A stretch of 64,000 nucleotides of DNA, taken from the NCBI RefSeq assembly GCF_009649845.1, contig NZ_WJIE01000005.1:682001-746000 (forward strand), given 5' to 3'. The first letter of the stretch is position 1; every line of letters begins with the position of its first letter. The DNA is from Polyangium spumosum (GTDB lineage: Bacteria > Myxococcota_A > Polyangia > Polyangiales > Polyangiaceae). Below the pieces are notes generated by a model. It was given only the letters and a program-made list of their open reading frames with translations. It was not told the origin of the DNA and searched no databases. The position numbers and the translations under genes were made by a program. This document shows positions 1 through 7,310 of the stretch, one piece after another.

Positions 1-2
1 TG

Positions 3-1040
3 CTCAACGCCGAGGAGCGGCGGCAGCTCTCGGCCGTGGTGCGCGGCGCCGTGATCCGCGCGAGCCTCGCGGGCGCCGTGAGCGCGGCGCTCGCGGCCGG
101 CGCGGAGGTGCTCGCCGAGCGGCTCTTCGGCGCCGAGCACCAGAGCGCAGGCGCGGCGGCGCGATACTGGGCGCTCGTCGGCGGCGTGACGATCGCCTCG
201 GCCGTGGCCGAGATCCTGTTTCTTTACTGGGATTCCTTGCGCGCCGTGCACCGGCTCTCCCGCGCCGCGGGGCTCGATCCCTTCGCGACCGAGGCGAGCG
301 GGGACGGCGCGGCCGTGGCGCTCGCGCTCGCGCGCGCGGCGCTCGAATTGCCGAACCCGACGGACCGCGTGTTCGGGGTCGATCCGCGGCGCGAGGCGTC
401 GAAGCTCAAATTGGCGATCGCGTCCTTGCTCTACAAGGTGAAGGTGAGCGTCACCAATTTCGCGGTGAAGGTGCTCGTCCGGCGCCTCGCGGGCCGCGCG
501 CTCGTGCGCACGTGGTTGCCTTTCGTCGCGGTGCCCGGCACGGCGGCGTGGAATGGGTTCGTTTGCTGGATCGTGCTGCGGGAGGCGAAGATCCGCGTCA
601 TGGGGCCCTCGGCCGCGCGGGAGCTCGTGCGCGCGATCTTCGATCAGGGTGTAGCGCCCTCGCCCGAGGGGCGCCTCGCGCTCGTGCGCGCCGTGGCGAG
701 CTCGATCGTGCGCACGGAGGACCTGCACCCGAACCTCCACGCGGTGCTCGTCGAGGTCGTGCGGCGCGTCCCCGATCCGCTGCCCGAGGGGATCGACGAT
801 TCGCGAGTTTTCCTCGAGGCCTTGCCGCGCCTCCCGCCCGAGGAGCAACGAATGGCGCTGCAGGTCCTGCTCTCGGCGGCGATCATCGACGGCCGGTTCA
901 CGACCGCCGAGAAGCGGCTGCTCGTCGAGGCCCAGGTCGCCTGCGGGAGGACACCGGACGTGAAGCCGGCGGAGCGGCTCCGGCGCGCGTTCGTGGCCGG
1001 CAAAGGCTCGCTCGACGAGCTGATTCGAACGCTCCTCTGA
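3..1040 (+). CDS. Membrane protein with TerB-like C-terminus (5' partial)
   Basis: The reading frame is open from the left edge, and the first codons (LNAEERRQLS) read like coding sequence. The GTG at 36 is therefore probably internal and the true start lies outside the window. The visible part has hydrophobic stretches at about residues 12-40 and 50-75 (window numbering), and again at about 165-195 (TWLPFVAVPGTAAWNGFVCW), so it is probably an inner-membrane protein. The last 60 residues (LQVLLSAAIIDGRFTTAEKRL) resemble a TerB-like helical domain, with an acidic residue in the DGRFT loop. No enzyme motif was seen. It converges with the VWA lipoprotein gene 58 bases downstream. Function unknown. 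Confidence 0.7.
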   Translation, partial: LNAEERRQLSAVVRGAVIRASLAGAVSAALAAGAEVLAERLFGAEHQSAGAAARYWALVGGVTIASAVAEILFLYWDSLRAVHRLSRAAGLDPFATEASGDGAAVALALARAALELPNPTDRVFGVDPRREASKLKLAIASLLYKVKVSVTNFAVKVLVRRLAGRALVRTWLPFVAVPGTAAWNGFVCWIVLREAKIRVMGPSAARELVRAIFDQGVAPSPEGRLALVRAVASSIVRTEDLHPNLHAVLVEVVRRVPDPLPEGIDDSRVFLEALPRLPPEEQRMALQVLLSAAIIDGRFTTAEKRLLVEAQVACGRTPDVKPAERLRRAFVAGKGSLDELIRTLL

Positions 1041-1098
1041 TCCGACACCCGAGCGCCGTCGCAACCATCTGCCCTGACAAACCGTGTACCTGCCGATT

Positions 1099-4000
1099 TC
1101 AACGCGGAGGCGCCGGGAGCTTCCCGTTGACGACGCCGAGATCCACGAACGCCCGGTCGGTCATGACCACGAAGGGCCGCTCCTCCATCCGGAGCTCGCC
1201 ATTGCCGTCGTGCTCGACGATCTGCAGCTTGCCCATGCCGTACCCCATCGGGCCCTTCGAGTAATAATGTGCCTGCAGCTTGTACGGGTAGGCCGCGGCG
1301 CGGCCGTCGATGGCGAAGCACTCGGGGCCGTATCCCGTCGTGACGTCGGCGAAGAGCTCGCCGCCGGAGCGGAGCTTCCTCCTGCTGTAATAGGCGTGCC
1401 CGCGGCGACCGTCGCGGATGTGGAAATCGACGTCGTTCGCGTCCGTCTCCCACGTGAGGACGAACCGGAGCGAGGCGCGCGTCGCGAGGGGGACGCCGAG
1501 CTCGCGCAGGGTCTTTTCCACCGCGGCGCGGCGCTCGGGTTTGGCGCGGATGAGCGCGGCCGCGAGGATGCCGACGTCGTCGGCGAGGACGCGGCGGACG
1601 CCGGCGAATCGGCCGCTCGGATAGCGACGCAGGAAGGCCTCGGTGATCACCTCGAACGCCTCGACAAACTGGCCGGCGCGCGCCAGGGCAAACGCGAGGA
1701 GCCTGTGCCCCGAGGGGTGATCGGGCCGCGACGCGACGGCCTTTTCGTAGTTGTCGACGACGAGGAAGGGGACGCCGCCTTCGCGATTGCCGATCCGCTC
1801 GAGCCGCGCGCCGGCGAACCTGCGCAGGTCGGCGCGGGACGGGAAGAGGTCGATGATCGAGCCATACGCGCGCGCGGCCTGCCCGAGGTCGCCGAGCCCC
1901 TCGAAGGCCTCACCGAGCGCGACGAGCGCGAGCGCGTCTCCCGGCTCGTCCTTATGCCACGCGGCGGCCATGGCCAGCGCTTCGGTGTGTTTTTTCGCCT
2001 GGACGAGGTTCATCACGTCGGCGAATTTGCCTTCGTACGGGGCGACGCCCTTATCCGTCGCGTCGTCGTCCTCCTCGAATTCGTCGCGAGGCGGCGGCGG
2101 CGGCCTTCGCTCGGGCGGCGGTCGCCACGATGGCGAGGCGGCGCCTGCCGAGCCATTTCCCCGGGGATCCGTGAGCGGGACGGCATGATTGCGGCTGCCC
2201 GGACGGGCCGCGCCCGCGGTCGCCGTCGCCGCGGGGGCGGGCTTCGCGGCGGCGCGGGGCGGGCTCGGCGCGGGGCGCGCCTCTGCGGCCGGGGCTTGCT
2301 GGGCAGGCTCGGGTGCCGCCTCCTCTTTGAGCGCTTCGCGCGAGAGCGTCTCCGATGGCGGAGGAGGAGGTGGCGGCGGCGGCGGCTCCGCTTCGGCCAC
2401 GGGCGCCGCGGCCGGCGGCGAAGGTGCGCCGCCCGTGTCCTTCTTTTTCCGCTCCTTTTCGTCCCCGTTCCTGGCGACGGTCTTCGTGTCCTCCGCGCCG
2501 TCGGCCGGGCTCGTCGCAATGGTCACCGGGCCGCCTTTGCGTTGCATGAGCTCGACGCCCGAGCGACCGACCACGAGGATGTCCGCGAGCGCGGTCCGGT
2601 CGATGCCAAAACGAGCGTAATCGTCCTCCGTCTCCAGGACGAGCAGCGCCGTGAGATCGGAGAGCACCCGGAACCGCGTGGAGAGCGAGATGATCTCGCG
2701 CCGGAGCGCCTCGCGCCTCCCCTCGTCCGTGGCCGCGTCCATCTCGCGCGAGAGGCGCTCGATGTTCGCCCGCGTCGCCGCGCGTTCGAGCAGCGGGCGC
2801 TCGGCGAAATCGGTCTGGATCTTCGTCCGCGCCGTCCCGGAGGGCCCCTTCACCTCGACCTCGAAGGGCGCGCTCGGCGGGATCTCCGCAAAGACGAGCG
2901 CCTCGTCGCCGGGCTGCACGCCGTCGAGTTTTTCCGGGTACACCCATTTCGCGCCGGGGACGTGCACCCGGAGCCCCGAGACGGTGGCGCGGCCGAGGCG
3001 CTCGGCGAGCTTTTGTGGGCTCTCGGCCGCGTCGAGGACCACGCCGTCCTGCGGGAAGGTGCCCGTCGTGAGCCCGTGCAGCAGCGCCTCGTCACGAATG
3101 CCGCCCGCCACGAGGGCGTCGAGCCGACGAATGCCCGCGTCCTTCAGGCGCCCGAGCTCCGCCGCGAGGTCGGCCGCCTTCGTGGGCCCGGCCGTGGGAA
3201 TGCCGTCCGTGAGGAGCAAGGCCCGCGTGAATTTCCCGCCCTGCTTCTTCACGTACCCCGCCGCGCTCCCGAGCGCGAGCCCGAGGTCGGAGGCGCCGAG
3301 CGCCTTGCGCCGCAGAATGGCCTCGATCTCCTTGCGACCAAACCCCCTCCTCGGCCCCATGTACACGGGTTCGAGCGCTTGATCGAAGCAAGCGACCGCA
3401 ATGGGCATGTCGCTGCCCATCTCGTCCGGGAGGGCGGCGAGCAGCGCGGCGAGGCGCTCGGCCTGCGCCTCCAGGTCGAGCGCGCGCGAGGCGCTCGTGT
3501 CCAGAAGGACGAGCAGGTTCCGCACCGGCTCGGGGCGATTCTCGGCGACGGGCGTGACCCGCGCGACGGCGAGCTCCTCGTGACGCAGGCCCACGGCGGA
3601 CGCGCTCGCGCCGAGCGGGAGCACGAAATCACGGTCTGGCGCGAAATTCGCCTGCTTGAAGGCGTGCATGCGGCGCACCGGCTCGCCCTTGTCCCCACGT
3701 CGGCGTTCGATGACGCGCATGTCGAACTTGCCCAGGCGCGGCAGGCCCCGGAGATGGGCGCGATAGGGATCGGCGCGCGAGGCGAGCGACTGCGAATAGG
3801 AGACGATGATCTCCTTTTCGCCCGAGGCCGGAATGGGGAACACCCGGGCCTGGAAGCGGTTGCCGGCCTGCTTCTCGAGCAGCGCGGGGTCGGCCTTGCG
3901 GTGGAGGAAATCCTCGTAGGCGACACGCGCCGCCTGGAGCTCGACGACCTCGCCCTCCTTCCAGCCGTCCGCGTTTTTCATGGCGAACCGGCTGATCGTG

Positions 4001-4389
4001 GCCCCGGGCGGCAGGACGAGCTCGAACCGCCCCTCGATCGTGCGGGGCTCGGGGTTCTTGAAGACGAAATGCAGCTCGGTGAAGGCGAGCGGGTCGAGGA
4101 CGGCCGCCGCGACGTCGAGCGACTCGATCACGAGGCCGACGCCGTCGGGCGAGGTGAGCGAGACGGGCGCGCCGCCCCGATCGCCCCCCGCGACCTCGAG
4201 CGGCGCCGCCGGGATCACCTCCCAGCGCACGGGGACGACCGGCAGGTCCCCGAGCGTCGCCTCCTGCTCGCCGGCCGCGCCGCCGAACGCCGCGGATTGC
4301 GGGCCCGTGACGATCGTCGGCCCCGGGCCGCAGCTCGCGAGGGCCTGAGCGAGGACGAGGAGGGCGAGGCGGGAGAGGCGGCGGCGCAT
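1099..4389 (-). CDS. VIT and VWA domain lipoprotein with TPR region and DUF2135-like tail
   Basis: About 1096 residues. The ATG at 4389 is chosen because it opens a lipoprotein signal, MRRRLSRLALLVLAQALASC, ending in an LASC lipobox; a longer frame upstream would bury it. Domains in order: a VIT (vault/inter-alpha-trypsin) domain at about 50-200, a von Willebrand A domain at about 285-460 with the MIDAS start DTSAS, a Pro/Ala/Glu-rich low-complexity linker at about 630-760, a helical TPR-like region at about 780-900, and a C-terminal beta domain (WETDANDVDFHI, GPECFAI) like the DUF2135/YfaP group. These folds usually mediate metal-dependent protein binding at the cell surface. It stands alone, leftward, behind the hsp20 pair. 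Function is inferred only from folds. Confidence 0.85.
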   Translation of the reverse strand: MRRRLSRLALLVLAQALASCGPGPTIVTGPQSAAFGGAAGEQEATLGDLPVVPVRWEVIPAAPLEVAGGDRGGAPVSLTSPDGVGLVIESLDVAAAVLDPLAFTELHFVFKNPEPRTIEGRFELVLPPGATISRFAMKNADGWKEGEVVELQAARVAYEDFLHRKADPALLEKQAGNRFQARVFPIPASGEKEIIVSYSQSLASRADPYRAHLRGLPRLGKFDMRVIERRRGDKGEPVRRMHAFKQANFAPDRDFVLPLGASASAVGLRHEELAVARVTPVAENRPEPVRNLLVLLDTSASRALDLEAQAERLAALLAALPDEMGSDMPIAVACFDQALEPVYMGPRRGFGRKEIEAILRRKALGASDLGLALGSAAGYVKKQGGKFTRALLLTDGIPTAGPTKAADLAAELGRLKDAGIRRLDALVAGGIRDEALLHGLTTGTFPQDGVVLDAAESPQKLAERLGRATVSGLRVHVPGAKWVYPEKLDGVQPGDEALVFAEIPPSAPFEVEVKGPSGTARTKIQTDFAERPLLERAATRANIERLSREMDAATDEGRREALRREIISLSTRFRVLSDLTALLVLETEDDYARFGIDRTALADILVVGRSGVELMQRKGGPVTIATSPADGAEDTKTVARNGDEKERKKKDTGGAPSPPAAAPVAEAEPPPPPPPPPPSETLSREALKEEAAPEPAQQAPAAEARPAPSPPRAAAKPAPAATATAGAARPGSRNHAVPLTDPRGNGSAGAASPSWRPPPERRPPPPPRDEFEEDDDATDKGVAPYEGKFADVMNLVQAKKHTEALAMAAAWHKDEPGDALALVALGEAFEGLGDLGQAARAYGSIIDLFPSRADLRRFAGARLERIGNREGGVPFLVVDNYEKAVASRPDHPSGHRLLAFALARAGQFVEAFEVITEAFLRRYPSGRFAGVRRVLADDVGILAAALIRAKPERRAAVEKTLRELGVPLATRASLRFVLTWETDANDVDFHIRDGRRGHAYYSRRKLRSGGELFADVTTGYGPECFAIDGRAAAYPYKLQAHYYSKGPMGYGMGKLQIVEHDGNGELRMEERPFVVMTDRAFVDLGVVNGKLPAPPR

Positions 4390-4440
4390 ACGGGCGAGAC
4401 TACGCCCATGGCCCCGCCGAGCGGAAGCCAATCGTCGGGA

Positions 4441-4824
4441 TCAGCTCGCCTTCACCGCGATTTGCCGGGGCCTCTGCGCGGAGATCTTGGGCAGGCGGAC
4501 CTTGAGCACGCCCTGCGCGACCTCGGCGGTGATGCCGTCGGCCACGATGCCCTGCGGGACCAGGAAGGTCCGCGTGAAATCACCCGGCCGGCCCTCGACG
4601 GCGAGCGGATTGCCCTCCGGCGCGCTCGCCCGTTTGCCTGAGATCGTGAGCTCGTTCTTGTCGAGGCGGACATCGATGCTATCGGGGCCCACGCCGGGCA
4701 GGTCCGCGATGATCAGGAGCTCGGTCTTGTTCTCGTAGACGTCGACCGCGGGCGCCACGCCGCGCCGCGCCTCCAGGCTCTCGGAATGGTTCTCGCGCTC
4801 GTCACGGCTGGTCTGCGCGTTCAT
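4441..4824 (-). CDS. Hsp20/alpha-crystallin small heat-shock protein (second of pair)
   Basis: 127 residues, normal for a bacterial small heat-shock protein. The alpha-crystallin domain spans about 24-120 (VDVYENKTELLIIADLPGV to LKVRLPK), with the family's LPGV and the GVLKVRLPK strand. It should act as an ATP-independent holdase in the cytoplasm. It lies 33 bases downstream of another hsp20 gene on the same strand, so the two are probably one transcript. The C-terminal tail after the domain is short and has no clear I-x-I oligomerisation motif, so its assembly may rely on the upstream paralogue. Confidence 0.93.
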   Translation of the reverse strand: MNAQTSRDERENHSESLEARRGVAPAVDVYENKTELLIIADLPGVGPDSIDVRLDKNELTISGKRASAPEGNPLAVEGRPGDFTRTFLVPQGIVADGITAEVAQGVLKVRLPKISAQRPRQIAVKAS

Positions 4825-4857
4825 GGTTGCTCTCTCCTTCTCCTTCCAGGGTCGATT

Positions 4858-5352
4858 TCAGGACGCCGACTTGACGGCGATCTGCCGGGGCCGGGCCTCC
4901 GGCGCCTTGGTCAACGTGAGCGTGAGGACGCCGTCCTTCAGCGCCGCGCTCGCCTTCTCCGCGTCGACCTTGCAGGGCAGCGCCACGCTGCGCGAGAATT
5001 TCACGGGCGCGCGCTCCCGCTTGTGGATCGCATACCCCTCCGGGACGTCCGCCTTCCGCTCGCCGGAGAGCGTGAGCACGTCCTGATCGATCTCCAGCTT
5101 CAGATCCGATTCTTTCATTCCGGGAACGTCGGCCGCGATCACCAGCGCGTCGCCCTTGTCGTGGACGGAGAGGCGCGGCCACGTCGCGACCGTGCGCGAC
5201 GCCTGGCCGGCCTCGAAGGGCTCGAAGAAAAATGACGAGCGCGGCCAGGCGTTTCCTCGAGAATCGTACTCGTCGAACAGCCGGTCCATTCTCCGGCGAA
5301 GCTCATCCATGGCGGCAAAGGTCCTGTTCACGTCCCCGAATCGCATCAACAT
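4858..5352 (-). CDS. Hsp20/alpha-crystallin small heat-shock protein (first of pair)
   Basis: 164 residues. An N-terminal helical arm (MDELRRRMDRLFDEY) is typical of Hsp20 proteins that contact substrate. The alpha-crystallin domain at about 55-155 includes ADVPGMKESDLKLEI and GVLTLTLTKAPEARPRQI. Its C-terminus (PRQIAVKSAS) is nearly the same as that of the downstream paralogue (PRQIAVKAS), which suggests tandem duplication. The ATG at 5352 gives the normal arm length; an in-frame ATG two codons in (5346) is equally possible. Probably the first gene of a two-gene heat-shock operon. Confidence 0.93.
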   Translation of the reverse strand: MLMRFGDVNRTFAAMDELRRRMDRLFDEYDSRGNAWPRSSFFFEPFEAGQASRTVATWPRLSVHDKGDALVIAADVPGMKESDLKLEIDQDVLTLSGERKADVPEGYAIHKRERAPVKFSRSVALPCKVDAEKASAALKDGVLTLTLTKAPEARPRQIAVKSAS

Positions 5353-5640
5353 GGTCGCCTCCGTATGCCCTCACGGGGCGTGGCTCCGCCCCTGCGAGCC
5401 CCGAGGGCGCCGCCGACGGGGCGAACCATGCCCACGCCGCAGCCACGCCTCCGGGCCCGCCTCGTGCACCTCTCCCGAGGGGCGATGAATCGTCCTCGAT
5501 TCTCTCCCGCCGCTCGGGTTCGGACGCGATGCAATCTCTACACGGGTCGGCCGCTGTCAAGACCGGCCCCGCGCGCCCCCACCCCGAGGACCGAGACCCC
5601 ACACCCCTCCCGGCGGGTCCGTATGAACACGAAACAAAGG
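5353..5640. other. Intergenic leader/promoter region of hsp20 operon
   Basis: No gene seen. On the minus strand a TTGACA hexamer (complement of 5555-5560) could be a -35 element for the hsp20 operon, but no convincing -10 lies at 16-18 bases, so the promoter call is weak. No CIRCE inverted repeat was recognised. The AT-richer end of this stretch leads into the operator-like repeats at 5641. Confidence 0.35.
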
Positions 5641-5689
5641 TTGACTTTTATGTCTAACCTTGTACAAAGAGTGTACAACCTCGACGTGA
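5641..5689 (+). promoter_or_regulatory. Candidate CarH operator and promoter for redoxin-like gene
   Basis: Three related blocks follow a TTGACT -35-like hexamer (5641): GTCTAA at 5652, GTACAA at 5662 and GTACAA at 5673. Their spacings are 10 and 11 bases. The two TTGTACAA/GTGTACAA blocks match the T-N-N-A-C-A core spaced 11 bp apart described for Thermus CarH operators. The same type of repeat occurs at the crtI and crtE promoters in this window. A -10 could be TACAAA at 5663, which would put the repeats across the promoter, as expected for repression in the dark. Confidence 0.55.
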
Positions 5690-5714
5690 CGCGAGGGATG
5701 CGGAGGAAGCGGCG

Positions 5715-6263
5715 ATGAGTTCCAGGGGAAAAGCTTCGAAGTTCATCTCGGCGGCGGCGCTCACGGCCGCCCTCGTGCCGGGCGTCTCGCTCGCCCTGCC
5801 CAAGGAAGGCGCCGAGCTGCCGAACGCGCGGCTCGAGGACGCCGACGGCAAGGCGCTGCAGATGAGCTCGCTGAAGGGCAAGCCGATCCTCATCGTATAC
5901 GAGGACAAGGACTCGGCGAAGCAGAACCAGCCGCTCAAGGACGACCTGTCGAAGCTCGCGAAGGGCGACAAATACAAGCAGAAGGTCGCGCTCGCCGCGG
6001 TCGCCGACGTGAGCGGCTACGACTGGTGGCCCGCCAAGGGCTTCGTCAAGGACGCCATCCGCGAGGAGTCGAAGAAGCAGAAGACCACGATCTATTGCGA
6101 CTGGGACGGCTCGTTCCGGAAGGCTTACGGCATTCGCAAGGGCGTGAGCAACGTGATCCTCGTCGGCAAGGACGGGCGCGTGCTCTTCGCCGGCTCGGGC
6201 GCGCTCGGCGCGAGCGACCGCAAGAAGATCCTCGAGCTGCTCGGCTCGCAGGTCGAAGGCTGA
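5715..6263 (+). CDS. Exported thioredoxin-fold (YtfJ/redoxin-like) protein
   Basis: 182 residues. The start is an ATG with GGAGGAAG nine bases upstream. The first 28 residues are a Sec signal (KFISAAALTAALVPGVSLALP), so the mature protein is periplasmic or beyond. The rest has a thioredoxin-like layout: LEDADGKALQMSSLKGKPILIVYEDKD, then a strand TTIYCDWDGSFRKAYGI, then SNVILVGKDGRVLFAGSG. The CxxC of true thioredoxins is absent; the only mature cysteine is in YCDWD, so a classical disulfide exchange role is unlikely. It faces carH, and repeats like those at crtI lie upstream, suggesting light or singlet-oxygen induction. Exact function unknown. Confidence 0.75.
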   Translation: MSSRGKASKFISAAALTAALVPGVSLALPKEGAELPNARLEDADGKALQMSSLKGKPILIVYEDKDSAKQNQPLKDDLSKLAKGDKYKQKVALAAVADVSGYDWWPAKGFVKDAIREESKKQKTTIYCDWDGSFRKAYGIRKGVSNVILVGKDGRVLFAGSGALGASDRKKILELLGSQVEG

Positions 6264-6271
6264 AAGTCCGT

Positions 6272-6309
6272 CCGCTCCCGCTCCCTCGCCCAGCCGGGAG
6301 AGGGAGCGG
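6272..6309. terminator. Hairpin between convergent genes
   Basis: CCGCTCCC (6272-6279) pairs with GGGAGCGG (6302-6309), and an inner CTCCC/GGGAG pair extends the stem past a single mismatch. It sits exactly between the ends of the redoxin-like gene and carH. No T-run follows the stem on either strand (AAAAAC follows on the plus strand), so it is a stable hairpin rather than a canonical intrinsic terminator. A bidirectional stop for convergent transcripts is the likeliest role. Confidence 0.5.
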
Positions 6310-6318
6310 AAAAACCCT

Positions 6319-7266
6319 TCAATCCTTGCCGCTCGCCCGCTGCGGGCGGCGACGCTTCTGCGCCGCCACGACGCGCTCGATCGTCTGCCGCGCGCCCGCG
6401 AGGTCGCGGCCGACGCAGATGCCGCCGCGGTCCTCGATCCAGCCGCGCATGGGCTCGGCGCCGTCGCCGCCGATGAGCCACGCCGCCCCGCGACAAGCGT
6501 CGGCATAGGCGTCGACGAGCTCACGCGCGCGCGGCGCCGGCGGGGGGATGGTGACGCTCAGGCCCACGATGTCGGGCTGCAAGGAGTCGACGACCCGCGC
6601 GATGGCCGGCGGCGGCGTGCGCGCGCCGAGCATGAGCGTGCGGAAGCCCCACGAGGCGAAGCGCAGGCCGACGCCGTAGAGGCCGAGGACATGGTCCTCG
6701 TCGGCGAAACAAGCGAGCGCGATGCGGCGCGTCGCGTCCGCCGGCTGCGCGAGGCGCAGGAGATGGATGAGCGTGCCTCCGAGCACGTTCGAGGCGAGGT
6801 GCTCCTGCGCGACGGTGATCGAGCCGGCGTGCCAGAGGTCGCCGATCTCGCGCAGCGCCGGGCCGATCGTGCGCTCGAAGATCGCCACCGCCGTGCCGAG
6901 GGTGAGGGTCTTCGACACCTCCTCCTCGAGCGCGTCGGGGTCGAAGCGGCGCGTGGCCTCGACGATCCGATCACTCGCCGCCATGAAGGGATCGATGTCG
7001 GCGACCACGCCGCCCGGCGTCGGCGCGGCGAGCGGGGCGCTCGCGGGCTCGCTGAGCAGCAAGCGGGCGGATTCGGCGGGCGCCATGCCGGACTTCACGA
7101 GGTCGCGCATCTTGACGATGAGCGCGACGTCCTCGTCGCTGTAGAGCCGGTAAGCGGAGGGCGTGCGCGACGGCGCAGGGACGCCGTAACGACGCTCCCA
7201 GGCGCGGAGCGTCGCAGAACTCACGCCTGTCAGTTCCGATACGGTGCGGATTCGGTAGAGGCTCAA
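6319..7266 (-). CDS. carH: CarH-type MerR regulator with B12-binding photoreceptor domain
   Basis: 315 residues from a TTG at 7266, which has AAAGG seven bases upstream and gives the usual family start MSLYRIRTVSELTGV. A longer ATG frame would run through the crtI promoter and start codon. Domains: MerR helix-turn-helix (about 4-70, with the RAWERRYG signature), B12-binding-associated four-helix bundle (about 92-175), and Rossmann-type cobalamin domain (about 180-300). The AdoCbl-capping W-x9-EH motif is intact (W145, E155, H156), and so is ExHxxG (E190, H192, G195), whose His is the lower axial cobalt ligand in CarH. The protein is therefore expected to be an AdoCbl tetramer that represses carotenoid genes in the dark and falls apart in light. 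It is divergent from crtI by 44 bases. Confidence 0.9.
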   Translation of the reverse strand: MSLYRIRTVSELTGVSSATLRAWERRYGVPAPSRTPSAYRLYSDEDVALIVKMRDLVKSGMAPAESARLLLSEPASAPLAAPTPGGVVADIDPFMAASDRIVEATRRFDPDALEEEVSKTLTLGTAVAIFERTIGPALREIGDLWHAGSITVAQEHLASNVLGGTLIHLLRLAQPADATRRIALACFADEDHVLGLYGVGLRFASWGFRTLMLGARTPPPAIARVVDSLQPDIVGLSVTIPPPAPRARELVDAYADACRGAAWLIGGDGAEPMRGWIEDRGGICVGRDLAGARQTIERVVAAQKRRRPQRASGKD

Positions 7267-7274
7267 CGGGAAAC

Positions 7275-7310
7275 CTTTGTCAAACTTGGTACAGACCTTA
7301 TACTGTCCAC
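7275..7310 (+). promoter_or_regulatory. crtI promoter with three 11-bp CarH-like repeats
   Basis: Three adjacent 11-base blocks run without gaps at 7275-7285, 7286-7296 and 7297-7307. They share a T-rich start, a C at position 7, A/T at 8 and 10, and a final C. They cover a good sigma-70 promoter: TTGTCA at 7277-7282, 16-base spacer, TATACT at 7299-7304. The predicted start of transcription falls at about 7311, the A of the crtI ATG, so the mRNA is probably leaderless; no Shine-Dalgarno is present. The layout matches repression by a CarH tetramer that blocks RNA polymerase. Confidence 0.75.

Noticed and set aside
1084-4641. Very long plus-strand open frame opposite the VWA gene
   Set aside because: Arg/Gly/Ala-rich shadow of the antisense gene; the minus strand has clear VIT, VWA and lipoprotein motifs.
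6272-6309. Canonical Rho-independent terminator
   Set aside because: The hairpin has no U-run on the proper side for either strand; kept only as a hairpin.
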